This document shows positions 27,601 to 35,125 of a DNA stretch of 35,421 nt, in pieces (the stretch's first letter is position 1; every line of letters starts with the position of its first letter). The translations under genes and the position numbers were made by a program. The notes beneath the pieces are model-generated. The model was given only the letters and a program-made list of their open reading frames with translations, was not told where the DNA came from and did not search any database. This DNA comes from Allobacillus saliphilus (lineage in GTDB: Bacteria > Bacillota > Bacilli > Bacillales > Alkalibacillaceae), in NCBI RefSeq assembly GCF_018138385.1, contig NZ_JAGSIE010000013.1, positions 1 through 35,421 of the forward strand. The letters run 5' to 3'.

Positions 27601-27862
27601 CGATTTTGAACATAACGGCAACAATATGTTTACATTCACCAAATGTGTCATAAGCGGGGCAGGAACAATTTTTTTCGAACGTATCATCCTCGTGCTTTTG
27701 TATGAACACATGATACATTTCGCTGCCCAACACGCTGCCTGACCAAGACTTTAGAAGTTCATCAAATACGACACGTTCCACCGCTCCTTTGCGATAATAA
27801 CGCTTGCCACGCTCAAACATTCTATTTGAAAACATCGCTTTTATCGATTGTTCAGTTAACAA
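24623..27862 (-). CDS. ywqA: SWIM-domain Snf2 family helicase, YwqA-like
   Basis: The 1079-residue protein is a bacterial Snf2/RapA-type DNA translocase. An N-terminal SWIM zinc finger shows CSC at 66-68 and CKH at 77-79, a DNA- or protein-binding element. A long middle region follows. The ATPase has DDMGLGKT (Walker A, near residue 652), a DEAQAIKN box (near 750) and SGTPIEN. The second helicase lobe has SLKAGGTGLNLTGAD and GRAHRMGQ near residue 1020. B. subtilis YwqA has this architecture. It may act in DNA repair or transcription; no partner genes (methylase, nuclease) are adjacent that would suggest a defence island. It is a monocistronic unit with its own terminator. Confidence 0.9.
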   Translation of the reverse strand: MLTEQSIKAMFSNRMFERGKRYYRKGAVERVVFDELLKSWSGSVLGSEMYHVFIQKHEDDTFEKNCSCPAYDTFGECKHIVAVMFKIASREAVDKGQLFDEFLEKRKQNDMPTRKVNNEPKPTEDFSARIINLFMETNSADSTLHKEPLQTEYILKIEHQLFKGLLLSVEMKTGVNRTYVVKNLKKFLKSVDEQSEHFFTPKFSYDPKLHMFKEEDQRVMQILLDIYRSDAFYENQWQPTTNQKGLTIPPYFAKQLLTALSERGCTFEDVTGNFQEIHFLEDALPFDFSLHESNQGYELGFDAMDHFHYFKNYDIIQEGQYFYHLNANQREIMNNIYGFMVRNPKSSIPIKQHQMDAFVSNVVPSLKKIGDVNLSESVSDAMINPSLQATMHLDQDEERLTANVHYLYDDIEIDPMQPDGAYKQDSSKILIRDTEKEQRVMNVIEEAGFKFNGQELYLDDEEDTFTFLYYLLPQLEEDVAIYLTNAVKNLLVDEIESPTVHVDLDSNGDFLEIDFDLGDIDQSEISQLIQSVVEKKRYYRLPNGRFVPLDEDSFAQISTVFDEMRLNPDDLKDGKIHVPAYRGLQMDEAMSQHFRKNYNQAFQQLIEDIKNPETFDVPLPDGIHADLRQYQIFGFQWLKSLSRYRFGGILADDMGLGKTLQTIAYLLSEKENNPEQDQPALVVSPASLVYNWESEFEKFAPSMKVCVIHGSIGEREMLFKYAHEYDVLITSYPLVRQDLEQYRERRFSTLILDEAQAIKNHLTKQAQAIRAIRAGRRFALSGTPIENSLDELWSLFDVIMPGFFPSKKAFRELPQEQISRMSRPFILRRIKQDVLTELPDKIEMVNHSELTKDQKQLYLGYLEKIQGEAANAISNEGFQKSRMKILAGLTRLRQLCCHPSLFIEGYEGESGKLNQLLEMVETARQNGQRILIFSQFSSMLKIIREEMNAMGEDVFYLDGQTPSKHRVDMVNRFNDGEKNIFLISLKAGGTGLNLTGADTVILYDLWWNPAVEEQATGRAHRMGQKKVVQVYRLITKGTIEEKIHALQQRKKELIENVIQPGETNFTSLSENEIRELLNV

Positions 27863-27981
27863 TTGAAATCACCCTTTAGTATAAACACTCTCATTCCTCC
27901 ATCATAACACTGAACGCATGAACTTATTAAGCATGAAACGTTATCGATGAAAAGTCCCTCGAAATTTGTTTAAACCTATAA

Positions 27982-28026
27982 ATAAAAAAAGCTTGAAGAA
28001 AACATTTTCGTTTTCTCCAAGCTTAA
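27982..28026 (-). terminator. Terminator behind the 86-residue gene
   Basis: On the minus strand AAGCTTGGAGAAAAC pairs with GTTTTCTTCAAGCTT (27989-28024, one wobble), followed by a run of Ts. It closes the gene ending at 28046. Confidence 0.92.
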
Positions 28027-28045
28027 AAGAATGTAATTTTCCAAA

Positions 28046-28306
28046 TTAGTCCTCTGTATCTTCGGCAGGAAAATCATTCGGTGGGTGGGAGGTTGGCATA
28101 TTCCGTTGAGCATCGGCATGCAGTGTTTTATTTTCATAACCGAAAGCGGAATATGGGCGCCGGTTTGGATTATCGACTTGCGATTGTAATGGTTTTTCGG
28201 CGTTTACTGGCTCCCCATAAGTTCCTTCAGGGAATTCTTCAGGAATTTGGTAATTACGATCAATCTCAACGTTCGCAAAATCATCATATTTTTTCTTTTT
28301 TGGCAT
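28046..28306 (-). CDS. Hypothetical 86-residue hydrophilic protein
   Basis: The start is the ATG at 28306, set by CAGGAGGCG upstream; the open frame continues further upstream without a ribosome binding site. The protein begins MPKKKKYDDFANVEIDRN and is very hydrophilic, rich in Pro, Asn, Asp and Glu, with no cysteine and no membrane segment. It is likely disordered or extended. I have seen similar short proteins beginning with a lysine run and PEEFPEG in Bacillaceae but recall no function, although a spore-related role would not surprise. It is separated from the DUF3055 gene upstream by about 80 bases. Confidence 0.7.
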   Translation of the reverse strand: MPKKKKYDDFANVEIDRNYQIPEEFPEGTYGEPVNAEKPLQSQVDNPNRRPYSAFGYENKTLHADAQRNMPTSHPPNDFPAEDTED

Positions 28307-28386
28307 AAATAATCGCCTCCTGTCAGTCAATAGGCTTTCCACACAGAAGGCAATTATACGTAAAGGCATCAAGCTATCCGAAGATC

Positions 28387-28656
28387 TTATTTCAATGTAT
28401 CTTTTAAGTACTCGAAAATTTCCTCTGCTTCATATTCATTCACTCGGAAATGGTGCGCATAATATTGTGGTGATTTCAGTTCATCTTTCTTTACTGTCGT
28501 ATAGTGTGAGCTTTGTAAGTCAATAATGACCACTTTGTCATCAATCATCGCACTTTCAAAAAATGCAAAATCATACCTTCTGAATTCGGTGCTAAAGCTA
28601 ACATATCGGACACTCGTATTTTCTGTTTCATCTTTAATCATATTTACTTTGCTCAT
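28387..28656 (-). CDS. DUF3055 family protein
   Basis: This protein of 89 residues resembles the DUF3055 family of Firmicutes: a short N-terminal acidic stretch (DETENTSVRYVSFST), then RRYDFAFFESAMIDDKVVIIDLQS and a C-terminal helix. The function of the family is unknown. I place the start at 28656, eight bases after AGGGGTG; the open frame extends fourteen codons further upstream without a good site. It precedes the 86-residue gene on the same strand and is divergent from yutE. Confidence 0.75.
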   Translation of the reverse strand: MSKVNMIKDETENTSVRYVSFSTEFRRYDFAFFESAMIDDKVVIIDLQSSHYTTVKKDELKSPQYYAHHFRVNEYEAEEIFEYLKDTLK

Positions 28657-28798
28657 GAATTTGACACCCCTGACACTTCTTTTTCCCCATTTTACCAAAA
28701 GTAGCTAATAGGTTCATCCGTTAGCCAAAAATCAATGCTTTCCTGTAAGGCTTGAGCGAATGAGTTATGTTAAACTATGGGGGGAAAGGATGATGACG

Positions 28799-29242
28799 AT
28801 GTATTTTGTCGAACGAGAAAATATTGAAAACACATTACTTTATTACAACGGGTTACTCGAAGTATTTGAGCAGCAAGAGGCTGTTAGTTTTTTGGAGAAA
28901 TTAGGCATTGAACGGTTAGCTCAAATGGTTGTTGAATCCATTATTGATGTTGGAAATTTAATGATCGATGGATTTATTATGAGAGACCCAGGTAGCTATG
29001 AAGATATTATTGATATTTTAGTTGACGAGCGAGTTATACCAAAAGAGCATGAAGCCGCTTATAAAGAAGTTGTCAGCTTGCGTCCAAAACTAGTTCGGGA
29101 GTACACGAAGATCAATCATGCAGAAATAGAAACAACGTTAAAAAATAACTTGGATACGATTGAACATTTTCGTCCACTTGTATTAAATTATTTGGAAAAT
29201 GAACTCGGTCCAATTAATGCTTTTCATAAACCAAAGGAGTAA
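28799..29242 (+). CDS. yutE: YutE, DUF86/HepT-like family protein
   Basis: The protein of about 147 residues belongs to DUF86, the family of HepT toxins, and matches B. subtilis YutE (MYFV start, DPGSYEDIIDILVDE, ELGPINAF end). HepT toxins need the motif R-x4-6-H-x-Y; the equivalent here reads RPKLVREY, with arginine in place of histidine. No MNT-type antitoxin gene is next to it. So it is probably a housekeeping relative and not an active toxin-antitoxin module. Start 28799 follows AAAGGATGATG; an in-frame ATG at 28790 is also possible. yutF follows after six bases. Confidence 0.88.
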   Translation: MYFVERENIENTLLYYNGLLEVFEQQEAVSFLEKLGIERLAQMVVESIIDVGNLMIDGFIMRDPGSYEDIIDILVDERVIPKEHEAAYKEVVSLRPKLVREYTKINHAEIETTLKNNLDTIEHFRPLVLNYLENELGPINAFHKPKE

Positions 29243-29248
29243 TCATCA

Positions 29249-30019
29249 ATGAAACACTATGAAGGATATTTAATCGATTTGGATGGCACAATGTTTCGTG
29301 GAATAGATGAAATTCAAGGTGCCAAAGAATTCGTAGATGAATTAAATGAACGTCATATTCCACATCTGTTTTTGACGAATAATTCATCGCGAACACTCGA
29401 GCAAACAGTAGAGAAATTAGAAGGCTTTGGCATTGATGCGAAAGTCGAACAAGTGATTACAGCATCATTAGTAACAGCTGCTTTTATAAAAGAAAATTTA
29501 ACGAGCCGACGCGCTTTTGTTGTCGGTCAAACCGGTTTAATCAATGCATTGGAAGAAGCGGGAATTGAATTGACGGATGAAGAAGCGGAGATCGTCGTGA
29601 TGGGCATCGATCGGAATGTCACCTATGAAAAAATAACCCGTGCAGCATTGAATGCTCAAAAAGGTGCTTATTTGCTTGCGACCAATCCGGACATAAAAGT
29701 TCCAACCGAAAGAGGCTTTACACCTGGTAACGGCGCGTTCGTCGAATTAGTGAGTAACGTTTCAGGTAAAAAACCGACCTATGTAGGAAAACCGCAACCA
29801 TTTATGATGGAATTTGCGCTAAAAAAGTTAGGGATTCCTCGCGAAAAAACCATCATGGTCGGCGATAATTATGAAACAGACATTATGGCAGGGATTCAGT
29901 CGGGCTTGGACACACTTCACGTGCAAACGGGAGTGACTTCAAAGGAAGGCTTGGTCAAATATGCCGAGCAGCCAACTTATTCTGTCCGTACATTAAACGA
30001 GTGGTTTAGCCATATGTAA
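29249..30019 (+). CDS. yutF: YutF, HAD-superfamily phosphatase (subfamily IIA)
   Basis: The 256-residue protein is a HAD-type phosphatase of subfamily IIA (NagD/AraL-like). Motif I is LIDLDGTMFRG at residues 7-17, with the nucleophile Asp9 and acid Asp11. Motif II is FLTNNSSRT, and the C-terminal motif IMVGDNYETDIMAG carries the metal-binding aspartates. It likely dephosphorylates small phosphorylated metabolites. It lies directly behind yutE with a ribosome binding site (AAAGGAG) at the end of that gene, so the two are co-transcribed. It is convergent with yutG. Confidence 0.93.
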   Translation: MKHYEGYLIDLDGTMFRGIDEIQGAKEFVDELNERHIPHLFLTNNSSRTLEQTVEKLEGFGIDAKVEQVITASLVTAAFIKENLTSRRAFVVGQTGLINALEEAGIELTDEEAEIVVMGIDRNVTYEKITRAALNAQKGAYLLATNPDIKVPTERGFTPGNGAFVELVSNVSGKKPTYVGKPQPFMMEFALKKLGIPREKTIMVGDNYETDIMAGIQSGLDTLHVQTGVTSKEGLVKYAEQPTYSVRTLNEWFSHM

Positions 30020-30024
30020 TGCTC

Positions 30025-30054
30025 AGGCTGTTATTCGCTTCGAATAAACAGCCT
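30025..30054. terminator. Hairpin between convergent yutF and yutG
   Basis: AGGCTGTTATTCG at 30025-30037 pairs, with one bulge, with the arm at 30041-30054. Neither strand has a clear T-run after it, so intrinsic termination is uncertain, although the position between two converging genes fits. Confidence 0.45.
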
Positions 30055-30065
30055 AAGTAAAACAT

Positions 30066-30563
30066 TTAATCATCGTCATGGTCGAGCGCTAATTCTGAGC
30101 TGTGTGCCAAACGGCTAGAAGCAGCAGCGGCAATCGCTCCGACAATATCATCTAAAAACGTATGCGTGCCATAACGTTTATCATTCAATTTTTTCAAAAT
30201 ACCTGGTTTGATTTTATCGATATAGCCGAAATTCGTAAATCCGATCGAACCATATACGTTAATGATGGAAAAAGCGACGATCTCATCAATACCGTATAAC
30301 CCTTCATCATTTGCAATAATGCTTTGAAGCGGTTCCTCGAATTTATTTTGTTCCGCAAATTTATCGAGTTGAATACCGGTTAATACGGCATTTTGGACCT
30401 CGCGTTTTTTGAGGACTTTTCGAATGTTAAACATACATTCGTCGATGCTTAAATCGTCATGATACGCTGATTGCAAGTGGTAAACGAGCTCAGCGATATC
30501 TTCCAGTTCAACACCACGTTCTTTCAATTGTGCTATAGTCATTTCTTCAAGTTTGTTCATCAT
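30066..30563 (-). CDS. yutG: YutG, PgpA-family protein
   Basis: The 165-residue protein matches the YutG branch of the phosphatidylglycerophosphatase A (PgpA) family. The C-terminal segment KRYGTHTFLDDIVGAIAAAASSRL and GIDEIVAFSIINVYGSIGFTNFGYIDK are typical. PgpA of E. coli is an inner-membrane phosphatase, but this Bacillus form is short and has few clear membrane helices, so the reaction is not certain. GGATGTGATG precedes the start, where two ATGs are adjacent. It is convergent with yutEF and divergent from the dehydrogenase gene. Confidence 0.87.
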   Translation of the reverse strand: MMNKLEEMTIAQLKERGVELEDIAELVYHLQSAYHDDLSIDECMFNIRKVLKKREVQNAVLTGIQLDKFAEQNKFEEPLQSIIANDEGLYGIDEIVAFSIINVYGSIGFTNFGYIDKIKPGILKKLNDKRYGTHTFLDDIVGAIAAAASSRLAHSSELALDHDDD

Positions 30564-30636
30564 TCATCACATCCATTTTTATTTAGTTTAAGTTTATGCG
30601 GCGATTATTTATACATACGAATAAGGAGGCAATCTG

Positions 30637-31605
30637 ATGGCTAAACCAATTGTTTATGTGACACGGAAACTCCCTAATGAAATTATATCAGAATTGACTG
30701 AAAAATATCAGGTCAAGATGTGGGAAGAGGAAGAAGTGCCAGTTCCTCGGGATGTATTGATGAAAGAAATTACCGAGGCGAATGCTGTTCTTTCCATGTT
30801 AACTGATACCTTTGACGAAGAATTATTAAACATGGCAAGCGAATTAAAAATCATTGCAAACTTAGCGGTCGGTTATGACAATATCGATTTGAAAGCCTGC
30901 ACATCACGTGGTATCACCGTAACAAACACGCCTGATGTATTGACAGAAACGACAGCGGATTTAACGTTCGGCTTGCTATTAGCTGTGGCACGTAGAATTC
31001 CGGAAAGTGTTGATGTCATTCGGAATGATGAATGGAAAACATGGTCGCCATATATGATGGCTGGATCAGATGTTCATCAGAAAACAATCGGTATTGTCGG
31101 TATGGGTTCGATCGGTGAAGCGGTCGCAAAACGGGCGACAGGGTTTGATATGAACATTTTATATCACAACCGTAACCGAAAGCCTAAGGCGGAAGAAAAA
31201 TTAGGTGCGAGTTACGCTTCGTTAGAAGAACTACTCGCAAAATCAGATTTCGTTGTTTCAATGCTTCCATTAACGAAAGAAACAAAGGGCATGTTCGATG
31301 CACAAGCCTTTGATCGGATGAAACAGAGCGCTTTTTTCATTAATGCGTCCCGTGGTGGTGTAGTGAATGAAGCGGATTTGTATCAAGCAATAAAGGGTGA
31401 AAAAATTCAAGGAGCGGGCTTGGATGTCTTTGCAAATGAGCCGATTGGAAGTAATCATCCGCTTGCGCAATTAGATCGCGTAGTCGCCTTACCGCATATC
31501 GGTTCTTCCACTGTTGACACGAGAAACCGGATGGCGATGCTTTGTGTGGAAAATATTAAGCACGTGCTAGATGGGATGGAGCCTTTAACACCAGTGAAGA
31601 TTTAA
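30637..31605 (+). CDS. D-isomer-specific 2-hydroxyacid dehydrogenase (glyoxylate/hydroxypyruvate reductase type)
   Basis: The 322-residue cytoplasmic enzyme has the NAD(P)-binding fingerprint GIVGMGSIGEAVAKR and the family signature MKQSAFFINASRGGVVNE. The catalytic arginine lies in the NLAVGYDNID/SRGGVV environment, the glutamate in ANEP and the histidine in LPHIGSST. Members of this clade reduce glyoxylate or hydroxypyruvate; the exact substrate is not set by the sequence. A glyoxylate reductase would connect with the aceBA shunt encoded in the same window, but they are 11 kb apart and not co-transcribed. AAGGAGG precedes the ATG. Confidence 0.9.
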   Translation: MAKPIVYVTRKLPNEIISELTEKYQVKMWEEEEVPVPRDVLMKEITEANAVLSMLTDTFDEELLNMASELKIIANLAVGYDNIDLKACTSRGITVTNTPDVLTETTADLTFGLLLAVARRIPESVDVIRNDEWKTWSPYMMAGSDVHQKTIGIVGMGSIGEAVAKRATGFDMNILYHNRNRKPKAEEKLGASYASLEELLAKSDFVVSMLPLTKETKGMFDAQAFDRMKQSAFFINASRGGVVNEADLYQAIKGEKIQGAGLDVFANEPIGSNHPLAQLDRVVALPHIGSSTVDTRNRMAMLCVENIKHVLDGMEPLTPVKI

Positions 31606-31623
31606 AAATCGGTAATCTGACAC

Positions 31624-31653
31624 GAAAAAGCCAGCTATTCACTTAGCTGGCTA
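31624..31653 (-). terminator. Terminator behind yutI
   Basis: AGCCAGCTA at 31629-31637 pairs with TAGCTGGCT at 31644-31652. On the minus strand the stem is followed by TTTTTC, so it works for yutI; the plus strand has no T-run. Confidence 0.75.
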
Positions 31654-31686
31654 CATGGTCAACTATATGTTTTAATATATATTTAC

Positions 31687-31911
31687 TTAAAAGATTTGTT
31701 CAACTTCAGATACACCAGGCACTTCTGCGACCAATGCACGCTCAATACCAGCTTTCAATGTAATTGCTGAACTTGGGCAGTTGCCACAAGCACCTTTTAA
31801 GCGAAGAAGCACGATACCTTCATCGTCGACATCAACTAATTCAACGTCCCCGCCATCACGTAGCAAAAACGGGCGTAGTTTTCCAATGACTTCTTGAACT
31901 TGTTCGAACAT
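31687..31911 (-). CDS. yutI: YutI, NifU-like Fe-S carrier domain protein
   Basis: The 74-residue protein is the NifU C-terminal (Nfu) domain standing alone. It holds the cluster-binding CxxC as [13 protein letters not shown] (Cys42 and Cys45). Nfu proteins receive clusters from the Suf scaffold and pass them on to target enzymes. GAAGGGGG precedes the ATG. It is divergent from yuzD, and the intergenic region contains a Fur-box-like sequence. With sufCDSUB and yutM in the same window, the main Fe-S maturation genes are close together. Confidence 0.94.
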   Translation of the reverse strand: MFEQVQEVIGKLRPFLLRDGGDVELVDVDDEGIVLLRLKGACGNCPSSAITLKAGIERALVAEVPGVSEVEQIF

Positions 31912-32011
31912 CGTTTTTCTTCCCCCTTCTTTTAATTGTTAGTATAAATGGTCTCAATCCAAAAATCTATTGAGTTGCTCGAAAAGCTTATCAACGATAT
32001 CTCTTTGCAAT

Positions 32012-32026
32012 TGATAATCGTTATCA
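32012..32026. promoter_or_regulatory. Fur-box-like operator between yutI and yuzD
   Basis: TGATAATCGTTATCA fits the Bacillus Fur 7-1-7 consensus TGATAATNATTATCA with one mismatch. It lies between the divergent yutI and yuzD genes, about 65 bases before the yuzD start and 100 before yutI. Iron-dependent repression of one or both is the inference. No clear promoter boxes overlap it, so which gene it controls is open. Confidence 0.6.
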
Positions 32027-32091
32027 TTTTCTATTTTACATCATTTTCGGTAAAATGAAAATAAGAAACGTTATTTAGGGGGAAAAATATC

Positions 32092-32418
32092 GTGACGAAT
32101 CAAACAGAGGTTATTGTGTATGGGGCTGAGGTCCTTTGTCCGAGTTGTGTAAACTTGCCGAGTTCCAAAGAACAATATGATTGGCTACAAGCAGCCATCT
32201 CGAGAAAATTTGGAGAAGAAGGCATTCAATATACGTATATAGATATTTTTAATCCACCGGAAGAAGAACCGTATCATAGCTTTGCGAAACAAGTCGTCGA
32301 TGAAGATTTGATTTATCCAGTCGTATTTGTCGATGATGAGCTCGTAGGTGAAGGAGATCCGCGTTTGAAGAGAGTATATAAAGCATTGGAAAGCCGAGGT
32401 TTTGAGCCAACTGCTTAA
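32092..32418 (+). CDS. yuzD: YuzD family protein (thioredoxin-like)
   Basis: The 108-residue protein matches YuzD (DUF1462), with a thioredoxin-like pattern: a first beta strand EVIVYGAEVLCPSCVN holding CPSC at residues 16-19, then YTYIDIF and YPVVFVDDELVGEGDP. A redox or metal-binding role is plausible but not shown. The GTG start at 32092 is supported by AGGGGGA nine bases upstream. It is divergent from the Fe-S protein gene yutI across a Fur-box-like site and is followed by yuzB. Confidence 0.88.
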   Translation: MTNQTEVIVYGAEVLCPSCVNLPSSKEQYDWLQAAISRKFGEEGIQYTYIDIFNPPEEEPYHSFAKQVVDEDLIYPVVFVDDELVGEGDPRLKRVYKALESRGFEPTA

Positions 32419-32486
32419 AGATTCTCCTCAAACATGTTATCCTAATCGGATAAAAGAGTTATGAACCGAGGAGTGTATGACCAGAA

Positions 32487-32723
32487 ATGAATCCAATCAT
32501 CGAGTTTTGTGTCAACAACATAGCTAGCGGTTCACAGGAAGCTTTTGAAAAACTGGAAAAAGATCCTTCCTTGGACGTCATTGAATACGGATGTACTAGT
32601 CACTGCGGGATTTGTGCTTCCTTTTTATTTGCGATTGTGAACGGTGAAGCTGTGATGGCAGACGATCCAGATGAATTAGTTGAAAAAGTATATAAGCATT
32701 TAGAAGAAAATCCTTTATTCTAA
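32487..32723 (+). CDS. yuzB: YuzB family protein (DUF1450)
   Basis: This 78-residue protein matches YuzB/DUF1450. It starts [15 protein letters not shown] and has four cysteines: Cys8, Cys36, Cys40 and Cys43, the last three as CTSHCGIC. That arrangement suggests a metal or Fe-S site, which would fit its neighbours yutI and yutM, but no function is known to me. The ribosome binding site GAGGAG lies 13 bases before the ATG, a little far; no better in-frame start exists. dapF follows after 21 bases. Confidence 0.88.
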   Translation: MNPIIEFCVNNIASGSQEAFEKLEKDPSLDVIEYGCTSHCGICASFLFAIVNGEAVMADDPDELVEKVYKHLEENPLF

Positions 32724-32744
32724 AAGGAAGATGGGGAACAAGAG

Positions 32745-33614
32745 ATGAAAATTCCTTTTACAAAGATGCATGGACTAGGAAATAATTATATTTATATAGA
32801 TGGCTTCCAAGTACAATTGGAAGAAAGCGAAATATCTTCATTGGCACGAAAAGTTTCGGATGTAAACTTCGGCATTGGCTCAGACGGTTTGATCTATATG
32901 CTACCGTCTGACAAAGCCGATGTGCGCATGCGTATTTTTAATAAAGACGGCTCTGAAGGGAAAAATTGCGGAAATGGACTTCGTTGCATTGCGAAATGGG
33001 CTTATGAATTGGGTTACGTGACCGATACGACAATTCAAATTGAAGCCAATTCAGGAGTTGTTGATGCAGAGGTTTTTCCTGAAAATGGTGTCGTTGAGCA
33101 AGTGTCCGTTGACATGGGAGTGCCCCGGCTGAAACGTAGGGAGATTCCGATGGTTGTCGACCATCATGACCCAGAAAGTCGCGTTGTGAACGAGCCGTTT
33201 TTTGTTGCAGACACTGAATTAAATGTGACCGCGGTATCTATGGGGAATCCGCATGCTGTCTTTTTCGTTGATTCGATTGATGAAAGCCCTGTTTCAGAGC
33301 TTGGTCCAATTATTGAAAAAGATGAACGGTTTGTCGATGGCATAAATGTGGAATTTATCGAAGTCGTTTCGGAAAAAGAGCTTCATTTTCGTGTTTGGGA
33401 AAGAGGTTCAGGAATTACGCAAGCTTGCGGAACAGGAGCCTGTGCCGCCGTTGTCGCAAGTGTTTTAAACGGCTATTCCAAAGTTGGCGAGGAAGTCACT
33501 GTCCATTTAGAAGGCGGCGATTTATTTATCAACATGACTGAAGATCAACGAGTTATCATGCGCGGGCCAGCTGAAAAAGTAGTAGAAGGCATATTTCATT
33601 GGCCATCAATTTGA
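32745..33614 (+). CDS. dapF: Diaminopimelate epimerase
   Basis: DapF converts LL- to meso-diaminopimelate, the last common intermediate of lysine and peptidoglycan synthesis. The 289-residue protein carries both catalytic cysteines: Cys75 in GKNCGNGLRC and Cys228 in ITQACGTGACA. The N-terminus, FTKMHGLGNNYIYID, is also typical. The usual genome neighbours in Bacillus, yutM and yuzB, flank it here. A GGGGAA-type site upstream is weak. It is a cofactor-independent cytoplasmic enzyme. Confidence 0.97.
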   Translation: MKIPFTKMHGLGNNYIYIDGFQVQLEESEISSLARKVSDVNFGIGSDGLIYMLPSDKADVRMRIFNKDGSEGKNCGNGLRCIAKWAYELGYVTDTTIQIEANSGVVDAEVFPENGVVEQVSVDMGVPRLKRREIPMVVDHHDPESRVVNEPFFVADTELNVTAVSMGNPHAVFFVDSIDESPVSELGPIIEKDERFVDGINVEFIEVVSEKELHFRVWERGSGITQACGTGACAAVVASVLNGYSKVGEEVTVHLEGGDLFINMTEDQRVIMRGPAEKVVEGIFHWPSI

Positions 33615-33660
33615 AACAAAAATAAAGACTTTGTATAATAAAGTTAAGGAGGTCGTTGAC

Positions 33661-34017
33661 ATGTCCATCGTAATTACAGAACAAGCTAAATTACAGATTA
33701 AAGATATGATGAAAGAAGAAACGGCAGAAAACGTTTACCTACGTTTTGGCGTGAAAGGTGGCGGCTGCAGTGGTCTATCTTATCAACTAGGATTTGAATA
33801 TGAAGTGAAAGAAACGGATAATCAATTCATCGAAAACGATATTCCTGTAGTCATCGCTAAAATGGATCAACCGATTGTTGAAAATACAACGATCGATTAT
33901 AAGCAAAACATGATGGGTGGCGGATTCACAATCGATAATCCAAACGCGATTGTCTCTTGCGGTTGTGGCTCATCCTTTAAAGCTGACGGAAGAGTCGGAG
34001 TGCCAGGAGATTGCTAA
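33661..34017 (+). CDS. yutM: YutM, A-type Fe-S carrier (HesB/IscA/SufA/ErpA family)
   Basis: This 118-residue protein is an A-type carrier that delivers Fe-S clusters to target proteins. The three conserved cysteines are present: Cys36 in GGGCSGLSY, and Cys100 and Cys102 in SCGCGSSF. An unusual extra cysteine is the last residue (Cys118). AAGGAGG lies eight bases before the ATG at 33661; an upstream ATG in frame (33631) has no site. It follows dapF after 46 bases and ends in a terminator. Confidence 0.95.
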   Translation: MSIVITEQAKLQIKDMMKEETAENVYLRFGVKGGGCSGLSYQLGFEYEVKETDNQFIENDIPVVIAKMDQPIVENTTIDYKQNMMGGGFTIDNPNAIVSCGCGSSFKADGRVGVPGDC

Positions 34018-34034
34018 ATACTTAATCATACAAG

Positions 34035-34066
34035 CTGTCTTACCTTTAGAGGTAGGGCAGTTTTTT
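34035..34066 (+). terminator. Terminator behind yutM
   Basis: CTGTCTTACCT at 34035-34045 pairs with AGGTAGGGCAG at 34050-34060 (two wobbles) and TTTTTT follows. Confidence 0.9.
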
Positions 34067-34218
34067 GTGTGAGATGCGTTTTTGTTAGGGTTATTAAGAG
34101 CTATTGGTCGTATTTGGTTACAAAATGGCCGGTTTTTCTTATGAAAATGAATTTATCGTCATTCGCAGAGCTGACAGAGCTTTACTATAATCAAGGTAAA
34201 AAGAATAGAGGACTGCGA

Positions 34219-35124
34219 ATGATTTTTAAAGAACGAAAAATGAGTGACGAATTACAAATGCTACAAGCGCTTGATCGGCGGATGGCCTTGTCACCTAAAG
34301 ACCATAAAAACTACCAACATCTATTGAAAGGATTTAGAGGCGAAGCGCAATTCGACCAACTGTTGGCTAACCTCTCATGCGCCCACATCCAAATCCACGA
34401 TTTATTACTCGAGCATAACGGCACTGTCTTCCAAATTGATTCGCTTTTAATTATGAAAGAAAAAATAATTGTATATGAAGTGAAAAATTATCAAGGAGAA
34501 TTTTTCTTCGAGCAAGAGAGATTCTTTAAAGTCCCACGGCAAGAAATCATGAATCCACTCCACCAAATCGGCCGAACCGCCCCAATACTCACCCAATTGC
34601 TCCGCAAGCACGGCTTTAATATACCCATTCAATTCCACGTCGTTTTTGTGAATCCAGAATTCACGTTATTTTATGCTGAGCAAAATACACCCATCATTCT
34701 ACCTACACAAATAAAAAGTCATTTGCAGATATTAGATGAAAATAACTCTCGATTAAATGAAACCCATAATCGACTGGCAAAAAAACTTGTTGAACTTCAT
34801 TTGAATGAATCGCCTTATCAAAAACAACCAGAGTTTGAATATGGTGAGATGAAGAAAGGGGTTGTTTGTGGTTGTTGTGGGTTGATGGAGGTGGAAGTGA
34901 AAGGGAGAAAGGTCTATTGCAAGCACTGCAATTGGGTAGAACATTTAGATACAGTAATTGTGAAATTAATTATGGAATATAAATTATTGTTTCCTAATAA
35001 AAAAGTAACCGTTTCAGCGATTGATGAGTGGTGTGGTAGTTTAATTTCTTTAAAAAGTATTTCAAGGATTCTCGGTCAGTATTTTACCCGAAAAGGAAGT
35101 TTTCGATGGACATATTATGAATAA
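34219..35124 (+). CDS. NERD domain protein with C-terminal zinc ribbon
   Basis: The protein has a nuclease-related domain (NERD) of the PD-(D/E)xK type. FRGEAQFDQLL (39-49) gives the family Gly-Glu, QIDSLL the aspartate (Asp74) and VYEVKNYQG the Glu87-x-Lys89. The C-terminal part has a zinc ribbon, CGCCG followed by YCKHC, and an end region without assignment. I start it at 34219, where AGAGGA is well spaced and the first residues MIFKER fit other NERD proteins; the open frame extends upstream to 34069 without a site. That gives 301 residues. The target nucleic acid and role are unknown. No partner gene is visible before the window end. Confidence 0.8.
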   Translation: MIFKERKMSDELQMLQALDRRMALSPKDHKNYQHLLKGFRGEAQFDQLLANLSCAHIQIHDLLLEHNGTVFQIDSLLIMKEKIIVYEVKNYQGEFFFEQERFFKVPRQEIMNPLHQIGRTAPILTQLLRKHGFNIPIQFHVVFVNPEFTLFYAEQNTPIILPTQIKSHLQILDENNSRLNETHNRLAKKLVELHLNESPYQKQPEFEYGEMKKGVVCGCCGLMEVEVKGRKVYCKHCNWVEHLDTVIVKLIMEYKLLFPNKKVTVSAIDEWCGSLISLKSISRILGQYFTRKGSFRWTYYE

Positions 35125-35125
35125 T

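Noticed and set aside
24623-27862. Defence island built on the Snf2 helicase
   Set aside because: No methylase, nuclease or other defence gene is adjacent, and the architecture matches the widespread YwqA protein.
28799-29242. HepT/MNT toxin-antitoxin system
   Set aside because: The catalytic histidine is replaced and there is no nucleotidyltransferase partner; the gene fits conserved YutE.
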